A stretch of 64,000 nucleotides of DNA from Pseudomonas bijieensis. GTDB lineage: Bacteria; Pseudomonadota; Gammaproteobacteria; Pseudomonadales; Pseudomonadaceae. Within the stretch, counting starts at the first letter, position 1. Every line of letters starts with the position of its first letter. Under the pieces are notes generated by a model. It had not been told where the DNA came from. It did no database searches and saw nothing but the letters and a program-made list of their open reading frames with translations. The DNA is taken from assembly GCF_013347965.1 (NCBI RefSeq), contig NZ_CP048810.1:1-64000 (forward strand), read 5' to 3'. This document shows, piece after piece, positions 26,447 to 36,003 of this stretch. The position numbers and the translations under genes were made by a program.

Positions 26447-26786
26447 TTGTTTGCGGCGATAAGCACTAATGGTCCCCTGGCGGCGAATGAGGACAATTTG
26501 ACCATGCTTAAAGCCTGGCATTTACAACAATGCGCACGCCTTACTAGTCGGCCTGTTTGTTGCGTCGATTGATTGAGTTCACAGCCGGATGCTGCCAGTC
26601 AAAGCGTGGTGAAGCCGGTTGCATCGGATTGATGAACCGGGTCATGGATGGTCTATGTGCGGGCAGCCACGGAAGCCTGAAAAAGAAATCTTCGAGCACT
26701 TAAATTAAGTGGTCGGCGAACAGCCTCATCTTGCGAAACCAGGTCGGGTAGTGATCGGGTTGGGCACCGCCCGGCCAGGGAAGAGG
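26447..26786. other. Gene-free stretch between the LysR remnant and an MFS gene
   Basis: No gene is supported. On the minus strand the MFS reading frame stays open for 28 codons past its stop (PLPWPGGAQPDHYPTW and onward) before the next stop, which could be a decayed extension or chance. No tRNA, terminator or insertion sequence is seen. Confidence 0.4.
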
Positions 26787-28037
26787 TCAGTAAGCGGTTT
26801 TCTTGAAGGGACGCGCGGATACACCTCGATAAAACGACAGAATGGCCAGCACCTGTACCACGACCGCGCCTGTCACGACGGCGCCGATGGCGTGATTCTG
26901 ATCGGTGAAGGCGGAGCGCAGCAGGCCGAAAAAGGCCGGGGCGAAGGCGTAGGTGGCCTGGCTGATCGCGACCATCAGGGCGATCACCCTGGCGGTTTGT
27001 TCACGGCTGAACTCGGCCTGGGCAATCAGTGGCGGCAACGATGTGGCATTGCCGATGCCCGAACCGATCAGCGCCACGGCTATCCAGGCCACAGTCGGGT
27101 GAAGGTCCAGGCCGAGAAGCATCAGCGTGCCCAGCACCTGGATGGCATAACCGAGGCAGGCCAGTTGTCGGCGGTTCATGCCTTGGATCATCAGGCGTGC
27201 GGCGACGTATCGCCCGCCCATCGCACTGGCAGTGGCCAGGCCCATGGCGAATGAGGCGTCATGTGCCCCCATGCGTCCGACCAGGATCGAGTACAGGTGC
27301 GCGATCAAGCCGATCTGGGCGAACAGCCCCAGGGACATGCCGGCTGCCAGGCTGCGGAAACGTGCCGACCTGAGCGTCTGCATGGTGCTCCACGGCGTGG
27401 CGCTGGCGCTGATCGGCAGGGGTTCGGGCTGGTCTGCATTGTCGGGATGTTGTCCCAGGCTTTGTGGGCTTTTGCTGAAGACCAGGAAGGCGAGGGCGCC
27501 TATCAGCAGCACGGCGATGACGCTGATCACCAACGCCGCCATGGCGAAGCCGAAACGCTCGATCAGCAACACCCACAGCGGCGAAAAGATCACGCCACCC
27601 AGGCTGGCGCCGTTGTAGGCCTTGCCCAGGGCCTTGGGTCTGTCCTTGACGTACCACGGAGCGATCAGGGTGTTAACGGCGGCGGCACCCAATGTCACCC
27701 AGCCGATACCCGAACAGACGGCGCCGGCATACAGCACCCATAGCTGGTCGGCTTGAGCCCAGATGTTCACGCCGATGCCCAGGACGATGCTGCCCAGCAG
27801 GGTAATGGCGGGTATTCCGAAGCGTGCGTAAAGTCGTGGCAGGTTGGCGATGACGATCGTGCCGCTGAGAAAGTGCAAGGTAACGGCAGTCGAAACCTGG
27901 GCGATCGGCCAACCCGTGCGCTCCATGACCGCTTGCATATAGATCGGCGGCCCATAGAAGCCGACCCCCCAACCGATAATCGCCAGGATGAACGTGCAGG
28001 TCAGTACGGTTTTTCCAAAAAAGCGGGTGTGTGTCAT
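26787..28037 (-). CDS. MFS transporter (oxalate/formate antiporter-like)
   Basis: A 416-residue inner-membrane transporter with 12 hydrophobic segments. The N terminus (GWGVGFYGPPIYMQAVMERTG) and the conserved IAPWYVKDRPKALGKAYNGASLGG loop between segments 4 and 5 place it in the OFA/monocarboxylate branch of the major facilitator superfamily. The start is the ATG at 28037, six bases after GGAGGAG; an ATG six bases earlier would leave no spacing. It lies alone and divergent from the YCII gene. The substrate is unknown, possibly an organic acid. Confidence 0.85.
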   Translation of the reverse strand: MTHTRFFGKTVLTCTFILAIIGWGVGFYGPPIYMQAVMERTGWPIAQVSTAVTLHFLSGTIVIANLPRLYARFGIPAITLLGSIVLGIGVNIWAQADQLWVLYAGAVCSGIGWVTLGAAAVNTLIAPWYVKDRPKALGKAYNGASLGGVIFSPLWVLLIERFGFAMAALVISVIAVLLIGALAFLVFSKSPQSLGQHPDNADQPEPLPISASATPWSTMQTLRSARFRSLAAGMSLGLFAQIGLIAHLYSILVGRMGAHDASFAMGLATASAMGGRYVAARLMIQGMNRRQLACLGYAIQVLGTLMLLGLDLHPTVAWIAVALIGSGIGNATSLPPLIAQAEFSREQTARVIALMVAISQATYAFAPAFFGLLRSAFTDQNHAIGAVVTGAVVVQVLAILSFYRGVSARPFKKTAY

Positions 28038-28264
28038 CGCCATCTCCTCCAAGTTGGCTCATAGCCTATGGGCTCGACGGGTTCCTCACTTCGAGGTGCG
28101 TCGAACAATGGATGTCGAGTGGGTGATCGTCAGTCCAGCAATCTGGCTCGGAGTCTGTAAAAAAATATTCGCATCGGATTGTCGATTTCGGCCAACGCCA
28201 TTCGATTAGCCCATAGAGCCGCCACACGGACGGCTTGATCCATCCACTCTCAGGAGATCAGAGC

Positions 28265-28690
28265 ATGCGATTTATGGTGATCGTCAAAGCCAGTCCGGAA
28301 TCGGAAGCCGGACAGATGCCCAGCGAAGAACTGTTGGCCGCCATGGGCGCCTACAACGAAGAATTGGTCAAGGCCGGGGTGATGCTCGCCGGTGAAGGCC
28401 TGCATCCCAGTGCCGAGGGCGTGCGTGTGCAGTTTTCCGGCAAGGACCGGACGGTGGTCGATGGGCCCTTCGCTCAAACCAAGGAGCTGATCGCCGGCTT
28501 CTGGATCTTCAAGGTCCAGTCATTGCAGGAGGCCATCGATTGGGTCAAGCGCTGCCCGAACCCGATGGTCAGCGACAGTGAAATCGAGATCCGCCAGATC
28601 TTCGAGCTCGAGGAGTTCGGCGAGTCCTTTACGCCGGAATTGCGCGAGCAGGAAGAACGCTTGTGGGCGCAGATGTCCGGTCAATCGTGA
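28265..28690 (+). CDS. YCII-related (DGPF domain) protein
   Basis: A 141-residue protein with a dimeric alpha-beta fold of the YCII/DGPF type; the name-giving motif reads VVDGPFAQTKELIAGFWI. AGGAG lies eight bases before the ATG at 28265. Such proteins are often encoded beside ECF sigma factors or VOC proteins, and their function is unproven. The next gene, a PhnB-like VOC protein, follows after 23 bases, so the two form a small operon. Confidence 0.88.
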   Translation: MRFMVIVKASPESEAGQMPSEELLAAMGAYNEELVKAGVMLAGEGLHPSAEGVRVQFSGKDRTVVDGPFAQTKELIAGFWIFKVQSLQEAIDWVKRCPNPMVSDSEIEIRQIFELEEFGESFTPELREQEERLWAQMSGQS

Positions 28691-28713
28691 AGCCGACTAC
28701 AGGAGAACCCACC

Positions 28714-29121
28714 ATGAGAATCATTCCCTACCTGACCTTCGACGGTCGTTGCAAAGAGGCCTTTGCGTTGTACCAGAAGGTGCTGGGCGGCGAGCTGTTT
28801 TCCATGTCCTTTGCCCAGGCGCCTGAGGAAACCGGCATGCCCAAGGATCCCGACCTGATCCTGCACACCTGCCTGACCGTCGATGCTTTCAGCCTGATGG
28901 CCTCTGACTGCCCGCCAGGCCAGCCGTACAGCAAACCGCAAGGCGTGTCGGTTTCCCTCAACGTCGACAGCGTGGAGGAGGCCGAGCGGCTGTTTAAGGG
29001 CTTGAGTGTCGGTGGCAGCGTGCACATGCCCTTGGCGAGGACCTTCTGGGCGGAACGCTTTGCCATGTTCGAAGACCGTTTCGGGATCGCCTGGATGGTC
29101 AATTACGAGGGAGGGCAATAA
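28714..29121 (+). CDS. PhnB-like VOC family protein
   Basis: A 135-residue vicinal-oxygen-chelate fold protein of the PhnB/3-demethylubiquinone methyltransferase-like group. Features are MRIIPYLTFDGRCKEAFALY, the SVSLNVDSVEEAERLF middle and the closing WAERFAMFEDRFGIAWMVNY. AGGAG lies eight bases before the ATG at 28714, downstream of the upstream gene's stop. The function is not known; its pairing with the YCII protein is common in proteobacteria. Confidence 0.86.
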   Translation: MRIIPYLTFDGRCKEAFALYQKVLGGELFSMSFAQAPEETGMPKDPDLILHTCLTVDAFSLMASDCPPGQPYSKPQGVSVSLNVDSVEEAERLFKGLSVGGSVHMPLARTFWAERFAMFEDRFGIAWMVNYEGGQ

Positions 29122-29195
29122 GTCGAGCGCTGCCTGGGTCGCGATGCGTCGCGGCGCTCGCAACATTCCTCACCTCATGCCCATCAATTGAGGAT

Positions 29196-29224
29196 CCTGG
29201 CGAGCACGTTCGCCAGGGTTTCCC
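29196..29224 (+). terminator. Hairpin downstream of the VOC gene
   Basis: CCTGGCGA (29196-29203) pairs perfectly with TCGCCAGG (29210-29217), loop six bases, followed by GTTTCCC. It is a likely terminator of the two-gene operon. Confidence 0.6.
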
Positions 29225-29342
29225 TTCGCCATGTGAACCTTGCGCGAATACTGCGTTCACTTATTAAGTTGCCGCTTTATGTGACCCACAGGGGACCTGT
29301 CTGGCTCTGGCGGCTGCTTCCTAGTGCCGATAAGGACTTCGC

Positions 29343-31085
29343 ATGCACCCAACCTCGTCCACATTGCCCTTGAACGCCCCTGTCGAACGCGAACTCAGCT
29401 TGCGCGCGGTCAGTACGGGCATTGTCCTGGGTATCCTGCTGACGCCGTCCAATGTCTATGCCGGATTGAAGATTGGTTGGTCGTTCAATATGTCGATCAT
29501 TGCCTTGCTGGTCGGTTATGGCATCTGGCAAGGCTTGGCGAGTCGATCGGTGGGGCGGCTGCCTTGGACGCTGCACGAAAGCAACATCAACCAGACCGTG
29601 GCCTCCGCCGCTGCGTCGATCATTTCCGGTGGGCTGGTCGCGCCAATCCCGGCCTATACCTTGCTGACCGGCCAGCAGCTGGACGCCATTCCCATGGTGG
29701 CCTGGGTCTTTTCGGTGAGTTTCCTGGGGATCTGGATTGCCTGGTATCTGCGACCGTCCCTGCTCAATGACAAGGCGCTGAAATTTCCCGAGGGTATGGC
29801 GACCCTGGAAACGTTGCTGCACATTTACAACCACGGCCACGAAGCGGCGACGCGTTTGAAGGTGTTGCTCAGCGCCGCTCTACTGTCCGGGGTGGCCAAG
29901 GGGGTCGACACCTTCATGTGGGCCATCCCGCGCTGGTCTCCAACTGCCCAACTGGAGCGCCTGACCTTTACCGCTGACCCTTCGCTGCTATTGGTCGGTT
30001 TCGGCGCGATCATCGGTATTCGCGTGGGTCTGACCCTGCTGCTCGGCGCGCTGCTGGCGTGGGGCGGGTTGGCCCCATGGTTGTTGGCCCAAGGCCTGGT
30101 GCGGTTGCCGCCCGGCAGCAGCGGCCCGCAGTTCGCTGCGCTGGTGGAGTGGTTGCTCTGGCCGGGGGTGAGCCTGATGGTGTGTTCGACCCTGGCCTCA
30201 TTGGCAATTCGCCTGTGGGCATTGCACCGCTCCACCAAGGCTGGCGGCGGGGCGATCTGGACGACACCCAAGGCCGGGCCTGCCACAGGTTCCTTGCTGG
30301 CGATCGTCCTGGTGGTGAGCCTGCAAGTGCTGTTGTTCGGCATCAACCCGTGGATGGCGCTGTTGACCATTCCCTTGGCGATCTGCCTGGCGGCGGTAGC
30401 CGCCCGGGTGGTCGGCGCCACGGGCATTCCACCGATCGGTGCCATCGGGCAATTGTCCCAGTTGAGCTTCGGCATCGTCGCGCCGGGGCAGGTGCCGATC
30501 AACTTGATGAGCGCCAACACCGCCGGCGGTTCGGCCGGGCAATGCACCGACTTGATGAACGATTTCAAGGTAGGCCGGGCGATTGGCGCTACGCCGCGCA
30601 AGCAACTGATCGCCCAGACCTTGGGGATTTTTGTCGGTAGCATCGTCGGCGTGTTGGCTTACCTGGCCCTGATCCCGGACCCGCAAGCCATGCTGCTCTC
30701 CGAAGAGTGGCCGGCTCCGGCGGTCGCCACTTGGAAGGCCGTGGCGCAAACCCTGACCCTGGGCCTGGATTCATTGTCCGCGAGCATTCGCTGGGCGATT
30801 TTCATCGGCGGCCTGGTCGGCTTGTTGTTGGGCGTGCTCGACAGCGTGCTGCCGGCGCATCGGGCCCGGTACCTGCCGAGCACGGCGGCCCTGGGCCTGG
30901 CCTTCGTGTTGCCGGCCTCGGTGTCCCTGATGATGGCCCTTGGTGCGGTGCTGACCTGGCTGGTGAGCTGTCGCTGGCCGACCCTCACAGAACGCTTCGC
31001 CATCACCGCGGCGGCGGGGTTGATTGCCGGGGAGAGCATTACCGGGGTCGGGGCGTCGTTGTGGCAGATGCTTGGGAATGGGTGA
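29343..31085 (+). CDS. OPT family oligopeptide/metal-chelate transporter
   Basis: A 580-residue integral membrane protein with about 14-16 hydrophobic segments. It begins LSLRAVSTGIVLGILLTPSN and YAGLKIGWSFNMSI, as in bacterial OPT transporters, and contains the loop VPINLMSANTAGGSAGQCTD typical of the family. OPT proteins carry small peptides or metal-nicotianamine type complexes with proton symport. It is a single gene, convergent with the hydrolase downstream. The substrate is not predictable from this sequence. Confidence 0.86.
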   Translation: MHPTSSTLPLNAPVERELSLRAVSTGIVLGILLTPSNVYAGLKIGWSFNMSIIALLVGYGIWQGLASRSVGRLPWTLHESNINQTVASAAASIISGGLVAPIPAYTLLTGQQLDAIPMVAWVFSVSFLGIWIAWYLRPSLLNDKALKFPEGMATLETLLHIYNHGHEAATRLKVLLSAALLSGVAKGVDTFMWAIPRWSPTAQLERLTFTADPSLLLVGFGAIIGIRVGLTLLLGALLAWGGLAPWLLAQGLVRLPPGSSGPQFAALVEWLLWPGVSLMVCSTLASLAIRLWALHRSTKAGGGAIWTTPKAGPATGSLLAIVLVVSLQVLLFGINPWMALLTIPLAICLAAVAARVVGATGIPPIGAIGQLSQLSFGIVAPGQVPINLMSANTAGGSAGQCTDLMNDFKVGRAIGATPRKQLIAQTLGIFVGSIVGVLAYLALIPDPQAMLLSEEWPAPAVATWKAVAQTLTLGLDSLSASIRWAIFIGGLVGLLLGVLDSVLPAHRARYLPSTAALGLAFVLPASVSLMMALGAVLTWLVSCRWPTLTERFAITAAAGLIAGESITGVGASLWQMLGNG

Positions 31086-31120
31086 GGGGAGCGATATCGA
31101 AGAACGGGTGGGGTTCGTCT

Positions 31121-31150
31121 GGGTGATGGGCGCATTGGCGCCCATCACCC
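31121..31150. terminator. 13-bp perfect hairpin between convergent genes
   Basis: GGGTGATGGGCGC (31121-31133) pairs without mismatch with 31138-31150 around the loop ATTG. It sits between the OPT and hydrolase gene ends and probably terminates or processes both transcripts. There is no T run. Confidence 0.7.
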
Positions 31151-31214
31151 GATCGCCCTGTCACGCTGAAGCGTTCAAATCCTCGTGGCGTGCTGGAGCA
31201 CGAATTTCACACCC

Positions 31215-32372
31215 TTATGCCGTACGGCCGCCGAGCACTTCAGCGACCCAGTCGGCGATGTAGTGACCCGCATTGATACTGTTATCGAAGCTCGAATGCT
31301 GCACGCCACCCTCGCGTTCGGTGAAAATTTTCAGCTCGCGTTTTGGGCTGTTTACCAACTGTTCGTAGGTACGGTGCGCCCATTTCAGAGGAATCTGTGA
31401 ATCCTTTTCACCGTGGGTGACGAGGAAGGGCACCTTGATGCGATCCAGTATGCCGTCCAGATGGACATTCTCGGCGATGCTCATGAACTCATCGGCGTCC
31501 TTGGCACCCCATACCCAAGACACATGCGACCAGTAATGCGGAACCGGGAAGCTGCCTTCCTTTTCCATGCGACGCTTCTGCACATCACGCCAGTCATGAT
31601 TGGCACCCCACACGACACCGCAAGCGAAGCGCGGCTCGAAGGCTACCGCGCGCGGGCAGTAGTAGCCGCCGAGCGACACACCTTCCAGGCCAATGCGTTT
31701 GGCGTCGACATCGTCGCGGGTTTCTAGCCAATCCACCACGCGGCTGGCCCAATGCTCGCTGTCGAAACGCGCGGTCAGGTTATGCAGGCGCAATGCTTCG
31801 CCCGTGCCGGGTTGGTCGATGATCAAAGAAGAAACGCCACGTTTCGCCAGCCAGGCGGGCAGGCCGACGCGGTATTTCATTTCTTTGGTGGAGTCCAGTC
31901 CATTGACCTGCACCAGAATCGGCGATGGGCCGCTGACGCCTTCGGCATGGACCAGCAGACCGGAAATGTGTTTGCCTTCGTAGGGGATTTCAACGCGTTC
32001 GCAGTTCTCCCGTGCCAGTTCGATACCACGTTGAAAGGTGTGTAAAAAGCGCTGGTACAGCTCCGTGCGACCAGGGGCTCCATGGGCCTGCAAGCGTTCG
32101 CAGCTCAAGTAATAGGTCGCGGCGCGGTTGTATTTTTCACCGGCAGACAACATTCGTCCCTTGCTTTCGTCTTCTTCGGCCAGGCCGCAAAGCTTGTCGG
32201 CCATGTTCGCCCAGGTCTCACGGAAGGCCTTGCTGCCGGCGGCATCCGGCTGCTTGGCGGCCTCCTGCAGCGGCGCGCACATTTCTTCGATTTCGCCGAT
32301 GCGGGCGCCCATTTCGATGGCCAGGTCGACGGAAAGATTCCACACGTAGTTGGTCGGGAAGTAACGGAACAT
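31215..32372 (-). CDS. Alpha/beta hydrolase (dihydropseudooxynicotine hydrolase-like)
   Basis: A 385-residue hydrolase whose helical N-terminal extension (MFRYFPTNYVWNLSVDLAIEM) precedes the alpha/beta core. Catalytic residues are Ser in GLEGVSLGGYY, Asp in THGEKDSQIPLKW and His near the end in GGVQHSSFD. The layout matches the C-C bond hydrolase of nicotine degradation (2,6-dihydropseudooxynicotine hydrolase) and related bacterial esterases. The ATG at 32372 has AAGGA upstream; the frame extends further without support. It is divergent from a chemoreceptor gene next to the aromatic-catabolism cluster, so it may act on a diketone or ester intermediate of that pathway. This is inference. Confidence 0.8.
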   Translation of the reverse strand: MFRYFPTNYVWNLSVDLAIEMGARIGEIEEMCAPLQEAAKQPDAAGSKAFRETWANMADKLCGLAEEDESKGRMLSAGEKYNRAATYYLSCERLQAHGAPGRTELYQRFLHTFQRGIELARENCERVEIPYEGKHISGLLVHAEGVSGPSPILVQVNGLDSTKEMKYRVGLPAWLAKRGVSSLIIDQPGTGEALRLHNLTARFDSEHWASRVVDWLETRDDVDAKRIGLEGVSLGGYYCPRAVAFEPRFACGVVWGANHDWRDVQKRRMEKEGSFPVPHYWSHVSWVWGAKDADEFMSIAENVHLDGILDRIKVPFLVTHGEKDSQIPLKWAHRTYEQLVNSPKRELKIFTEREGGVQHSSFDNSINAGHYIADWVAEVLGGRTA

Positions 32373-32805
32373 GATTGTTATTGTCCTTGTTGCAAGCAAA
32401 GGCAGGCAGCCAGCTCCGGCAAGGATGGTGGCCAGAGCTGGCGGTTCGAAGCAGGCTAAGGGGGAGGGCAATTGTTTGGCCAATCGCGAGTCGGGATGGG
32501 AGGTATTGCGAACGGCGATACAGCGTATATGCGCCAACGACCCAAGGGTTTTCTACTCACAGTTCAAGCAGTCAATCCAGATACCTATCATCGTACTTTG
32601 CGATTGCTCATAACGCTGGATGCGATTGGTGTCGTTGAGGTACGACTCACTAGAGTTGACGCTACACCGCGCCATTGGCTGAAGTCCCAGGCGCACACAA
32701 CAACAAGAACAAGGTATCGGCAAATGAGTGAGTCCAATTCCGTCACAGCGATCAGCCTGGGCGCCACGGGCAGGATGTTTTTCCACTACTGTGGGAGGAT
32801 TTGAC
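32373..32805. other. Divergent intergenic region, hydrolase and chemoreceptor genes
   Basis: About 430 bases without a supported gene. It must hold the promoters of both flanking genes; I see no convincing sigma-54, sigma-28 or terminator signal. The only clear sites are GGGAGGA at 32793-32799 before the chemoreceptor ATG and AAGGA before the hydrolase. Confidence 0.5.
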
Positions 32806-34737
32806 ATGCCTGTACTGAGTCGCGTGCTTGGCAATCTGTCGGTGGGCGCCAAGCTGTCGCTGGGTTTTGGCCTGGTGCTGCTGGTCACCCTGGGGGTGGC
32901 GGCGACCGCTTTTCGTTCCATGGGGCTGTTGCAACAACGCGGTGAGCAATCGCGCCAGGAATCATCGATTCAGGCATTGATGTTACGTGCCCGTATCGAC
33001 GAGAAGGCGTTCGCCCTGGACCTTGCTCCGCAGCGCCAGGAGCAGGTCCGCGAGACGATCGGGAAGCTGAACCGGCAACTCGATGAGAGACCGGCCAATG
33101 GTGCCTCTCACGCCACCGTGCGCATGGCTGCCAGCGCATATCTGGAACAGTTTCTCGGCTATGCCGATTCGTTGCGCCGGGCTCGCGAAGCACGCCTGCG
33201 CATGCAGACGCTGGCGCAGACGGCAGGTGACAGTTTTACCCTGCTGTTTCTCGATCAACTGGACGGGCTCAACAGCCGGTTGGGGCAGGGGACGGCGCCG
33301 AGCAGCGACCAGATGGTGCGGCTCGAGCAGACCGCCGCATTGCGGGACAAGCTCGCCAAGCTGCGCGACAGTGAGCTGTATTACTCGCTCGATGGTGAGG
33401 AGCGTTATCGCAGCGACTGGGAAATGAGCATGAGTGACTTGCTGGCCGCCATGCAGGCGCTCGATCTTGGCGAACAGCAGGGCGAGTCGCTGCAGGACGC
33501 GAGCACGGCCTTGGGCGACTACCGCAAGGCCTTCGTCGAGTTTGTCGACAGCCGTCGGCAAAGCGCGCAAAGCAGTGCGGCGATGAATGCGCAAACCGAG
33601 CAGGTGAGCAAGCTGCTGGCCGAGGCTGATGAACAGCAAAGACAGGCGGTGCTGGAGGATAATCGCAATGCTGATCGCCAGTTGGGGTTGATCACTTGTC
33701 TGGCCCTCGCCTTGGGCATTGGCGCCAGCCTGCTGATCCGCCACTTGATTGTGCAGCCGCTGCGCCAGGCTGTGCAGTGGGTCCAGCGCGTGGCGGCAGG
33801 GGACTTGAGTCATCTGCCGTCAGACAGTGGTCGTCGTGACGAATTGGGCCAGTTGTTGGGCTCCGTGGGCAGTATGCTAGGCAGCCTGCGCGGCTTGGTC
33901 GGGCGCATCGACCGGGGTGTTGGCTCGCTCAACGGCATGGCCGGCAGCCTGGCCGAAGTGACCCAGAGCAACAGCCGTGGTGTCGAGCACCAACGCCAGG
34001 AAACCGAACTGGCCGCCACCGCCATGCAACAGATGGCCGCCACGACGCAGGAGGTCGCCCGCAACGCGGGCGAGGCCAGTGCGGCGGTAGCGCATGCCGA
34101 CCAACAGGCGCGCGAGGGCGATGAGTTGGTGCGCCAGGCAGGTGGCAAGATCGACCATCTGGCTGCGGAGATGAGTGGTTGTGCTGAAGCTATGCGCTCC
34201 CTGCTGGTGGAAAGTGCGGCAATTGGTGGCGTGCTCGATGTCATCAAGGCTGTGGCCGAACAGACCAATTTGCTGGCGCTCAATGCGGCCATTGAGGCCG
34301 CGCGTGCTGGCGAGCATGGTCGTGGATTCGCCGTGGTCGCCGATGAGGTGCGCGGCCTGGCGCGGCGCACACAGCGTTCGACCATGGAAATCGAAGGGCT
34401 GATCGTGCGGCTGAGCAATGTCGCTCAACAGGCCGCCGAGCGCTTGCAGGGCAGTCATGTGCTGAGCGACGAAACGGTTGTGCTTGCCGCGCAAGCCTCC
34501 CAGGCGTTGGCGCGGATCACCCGAGCTGTGTCCATCATCGAGCAGATGAACCAGCAGATTGCCGCGGCTGCCGAACAGCAGAGTGTGATGGCCGAGCAAG
34601 TTAGCCAGGGTATGACGCGGGTTCGCGAAGTGGCCAAGGGCAGTGCAAAGGAAAGCCTGCAGCTGCAAGCCGCAACGGCCGACTTGCAGCAGGTTGGCGG
34701 TGAGCTCAAGGCGGCCGTCGGGCACTTTCGTACCTGA
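32806..34737 (+). CDS. Methyl-accepting chemotaxis protein
   Basis: A 643-residue chemoreceptor with a transmembrane helix at about 15-35 ([20 protein letters not shown]), a periplasmic helical sensor domain of about 250 residues, a second transmembrane helix near 300-325 ([19 protein letters not shown]), a HAMP domain and a long cytoplasmic signalling hairpin. The hairpin tip reads [20 protein letters not shown]. The start at 32806 has GGAGG seven bases upstream. The periplasmic domain resembles the HBM/helical-bimodular type seen in receptors for organic acids and aromatics, but the ligand is not known. Its position next to the catabolic cluster suggests chemotaxis toward the substrate. Confidence 0.9.
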   Translation: MPVLSRVLGNLSVGAKLSLGFGLVLLVTLGVAATAFRSMGLLQQRGEQSRQESSIQALMLRARIDEKAFALDLAPQRQEQVRETIGKLNRQLDERPANGASHATVRMAASAYLEQFLGYADSLRRAREARLRMQTLAQTAGDSFTLLFLDQLDGLNSRLGQGTAPSSDQMVRLEQTAALRDKLAKLRDSELYYSLDGEERYRSDWEMSMSDLLAAMQALDLGEQQGESLQDASTALGDYRKAFVEFVDSRRQSAQSSAAMNAQTEQVSKLLAEADEQQRQAVLEDNRNADRQLGLITCLALALGIGASLLIRHLIVQPLRQAVQWVQRVAAGDLSHLPSDSGRRDELGQLLGSVGSMLGSLRGLVGRIDRGVGSLNGMAGSLAEVTQSNSRGVEHQRQETELAATAMQQMAATTQEVARNAGEASAAVAHADQQAREGDELVRQAGGKIDHLAAEMSGCAEAMRSLLVESAAIGGVLDVIKAVAEQTNLLALNAAIEAARAGEHGRGFAVVADEVRGLARRTQRSTMEIEGLIVRLSNVAQQAAERLQGSHVLSDETVVLAAQASQALARITRAVSIIEQMNQQIAAAAEQQSVMAEQVSQGMTRVREVAKGSAKESLQLQAATADLQQVGGELKAAVGHFRT

Positions 34738-34761
34738 CCCGCTGTCGAGCCGCAGCGGCAA

Positions 34762-35673
34762 CTACTGCTCCAGTTCGTTGATGATTTGACTGATCTTCGC
34801 CCGCAGCCAACGGTGCATCGGATCCCCCTCCATGGTCCGGTGCCAAAGCATGAACTCGCGCATCACTGGGATCTTCACCGGTGGTTGCACGATGCGCAAC
34901 GGCAAGTAGTTGGCGTAGAGCCTGGCCATGCGCTGGAGCATTGTGGCGACGCGTTGGGTGCCGACGATAAGCTGCGGCAAGGTGTTGAAGTCGTGGGTCA
35001 CCACTTCCATGCGCCGTGTGAAACCGTACTGGCTCATCAGCCATTCTTCGACGCTCAACTGGCGGTTGCGGCCAAAAATCACCGAGACATGGCCCATCTC
35101 GATGTACTGATCGAGGGTGATGCTGTCGCCCACTTGGGTGTTGCCGTCCCACACAACGCAAACATGCTCTTCTTCGAACAGTAATTGGGATGGATGACCT
35201 TCGATGAGATAGCGCTCAGGCACGATCATCATGTCGGCCTCGCCGCGCATCAGCATCTCTGTGGACGTGTCGCCAGGGCCCAGCAGTTCGAAAGTGATGT
35301 GCGGGGCTTCCAGGGAGATCTTCTGGATCACCCGGGCAAACAGAACGCTGATCAGATAGTCCGAAGTGATCAGGCGAAAATGGCGCTTGCTGGTGGCGGG
35401 GTCAAACACCGGTTTGGCGGTAATAGAGGACTGGATAGTCAGCAGCACCTGGCGTACGGGCGCCGCCAGTTCGCGGGCGTAGGGCGTGGGCTGCATCTTG
35501 CGCCCGACCTGCGCCAGCAGTTCATCTTCGAAGTAGAGGCGCAGCCTGCCCAGCACGCCGCTGGTGGCGGATTGGGTCATGTGCAGGCGTTCGGCGGCGC
35601 GTGTGATGTTCTGCTCTTCCAGTAACACATCCAGCGCCACCAGGAGGTTGAGATCCAGGTGGTTAAAACGCAT
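34762..35673 (-). CDS. NodD/FdeR-like LysR regulator
   Basis: A 303-residue LysR-type regulator from the ATG at 35673. The N-terminal domain is strikingly NodD-like: MRFNHLDLNLLVALDVLLEE, then ITRAAERLHMTQSATSGVLG and RLRLYFEDELL. NodD and FdeR of this group respond to flavonoids. The C-terminal domain is a normal effector-binding domain. It is divergent from the 36.0 kb catabolic operon, as activators of such operons usually are, and a perfect dyad (35690-35708) lies just upstream of its own start. The flavonoid link is inference from family and neighbours. Confidence 0.86.
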   Translation of the reverse strand: MRFNHLDLNLLVALDVLLEEQNITRAAERLHMTQSATSGVLGRLRLYFEDELLAQVGRKMQPTPYARELAAPVRQVLLTIQSSITAKPVFDPATSKRHFRLITSDYLISVLFARVIQKISLEAPHITFELLGPGDTSTEMLMRGEADMMIVPERYLIEGHPSQLLFEEEHVCVVWDGNTQVGDSITLDQYIEMGHVSVIFGRNRQLSVEEWLMSQYGFTRRMEVVTHDFNTLPQLIVGTQRVATMLQRMARLYANYLPLRIVQPPVKIPVMREFMLWHRTMEGDPMHRWLRAKISQIINELEQ

Positions 35674-36003
35674 GGCGGTCTCGATTCTTGTATTTATTTT
35701 GTAAATACCTTCCGACCTTCCTATCGCGCCGTCAAGCCCCCTGACGAGATGCGTCGACCGACGTCTTTGCGTTTTTTCACGGCGTTTGGCGCTGCGCAGC
35801 CAGGTATCGCATTTGCCGATAGGTCGCATCCTGACAAGCGATTAGTCAGTACGTTTTCGCCACTTCAGTATCGGCCCACAGTCGGTTGGCCGTGATGCTT
35901 TATCGACTCCACAACCAGCATCAGCAGCGCACTGCCTGGCACCGCACCCCTTAAGTGGAGTGTCCGGCCCTTGTGCTGAATAATTTTAAATGGAGTGGTA
36001 ACA
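35674..36003. other. Control region between LysR and the catabolic operon
   Basis: No gene. It carries the LysR-type dyad at 35690-35708 and, near the operon start, a direct repeat of TTAA(G/A)TGGAGTG (about 35952-35963 and 35986-35997), whose second copy supplies the GGAG ribosome site of the dioxygenase gene. Confidence 0.5.
35690..35708. promoter_or_regulatory. LysR-type operator dyad
   Basis: GTATTTA-TTTTG-TAAATAC is a perfect 7-bp dyad with a five-base spacer. It contains the T-N11-A core of LysR sites and lies 17 bases before the regulator's ATG. It could serve autoregulation and activation of the divergent operon. Confidence 0.65.

Noticed and set aside
26699..26786. 28 codons open in frame after the MFS stop, reading like a protein C terminus
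   Set aside because: Too short, no start or ribosome site, and no recognised family; could be chance or a decayed extension.
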